DNA from: Bacteroidales bacterium
GTDB lineage: Bacteria > Bacteroidota > Bacteroidia > Bacteroidales > UBA7960
Assembly (NCBI GenBank): GCA_007128045.1
Contig: SKYG01000089.1
Location: forward strand, 1-6,336
Direction: 5' to 3'
Length of the DNA stretch: 6,336 nucleotides
This document shows, piece after piece, positions 6,229 to 6,336 of this stretch (position 1 is the first letter of the stretch; the number at the start of each line of letters is the position of its first letter). Both the position numbers and the translations under genes were made by a program. Under the pieces are notes generated by a model. That model did not search any database. It saw only the letters and a program-made list of their open reading frames with translations, and was not told the DNA's origin.

Positions 6229-6336
6229 GTCCATAATGTCCGATATCTTCGTTATGCTCGTCCGAAAATTGCTCATTTACGACGAGTAAACTCCGCATTT
6301 TCGGACTTCGCATGCCTTGATCTCGAACATTCTGAC
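6229..6336. repeat. Large imperfect palindrome (REP- or MITE-like intergenic element), reaching the window edge
   Basis: Beginning 5 nt after the lipoprotein stop, the sequence folds on itself along its whole length. Outer arms 6229-6247 and 6319-6336 match at 15 of 18 positions with one base bulged. ATGC at 6254-6257 pairs with GCAT at 6310-6313. GTCCGAAAAT at 6260-6269 pairs perfectly with ATTTTCGGAC at 6297-6306. TTTAC at 6276-6280 pairs with GTAAA at 6286-6290 around the 5-nt loop GACGA. No T-tract or coding frame of note accompanies it. It could be a dispersed palindromic repeat, a non-autonomous element, or a strong hairpin that protects or ends transcripts. The outer arms may continue past the window. 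Confidence 0.75.

Noticed and set aside
1..6336. Defence system, toxin-antitoxin pair, prophage, insertion sequence, CRISPR array or biosynthetic cluster
   Set aside because: No gene, repeat-spacer pattern or transposase with such features is visible; all substantial frames are accounted for by the five genes described.

Overview
The window reads as a piece of chromosome from a member of the Bacteroidota, probably Bacteroidales/Marinilabiliales-like. The reasons are the DUF6427-type membrane protein next to purD (a linkage I know from this phylum), an M3 peptidase with the N-terminal pattern of Bacteroidetes Dcp enzymes, weak or absent Shine-Dalgarno sequences, one candidate promoter of the Bacteroidetes TTTG / TAnnTTTG type, and short GACTTT-based tandem repeats between genes. 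Coding density is high, and there is no rRNA, tRNA, CRISPR array, transposase or phage gene.

Layout. The left two thirds is a minus-strand cluster, read right to left: an M3-family oligopeptidase (stop at 1772), a 52-nt gap holding a 7-nt repeat array, purD (442-1719), an 18-nt gap, then the start of a DUF6427-like membrane protein that runs off the left edge (1-423). A divergent intergenic region of about 200 bp (3860-4063) follows, with a candidate rightward promoter, a stem-loop and an 11-nt perfect inverted repeat. Rightward from it come an arginine deiminase family protein (4064-5326), a 114-nt gap dominated by an 8-nt repeat array (5361-5431), and a small lipoprotein built almost wholly of five degenerate repeats of about 45 residues (5441-6223). 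The last 110 bases are a large imperfect palindrome that reaches the window edge.

How the genes relate. PurD makes glycinamide ribonucleotide for de novo purine synthesis, the M3 enzyme trims peptides, and the deiminase would release ammonia from arginine to give citrulline. Peptide turnover next to an arginine-degrading enzyme is compatible with amino-acid scavenging, but no arcB, arcC or arcD is present in the window, so a complete arginine deiminase pathway is not shown. I see no convincing new multi-gene system. The parts most worth a second look are the five-repeat lipoprotein, the terminal palindrome, the two related microrepeat arrays, and the symmetry in the divergent promoter region.
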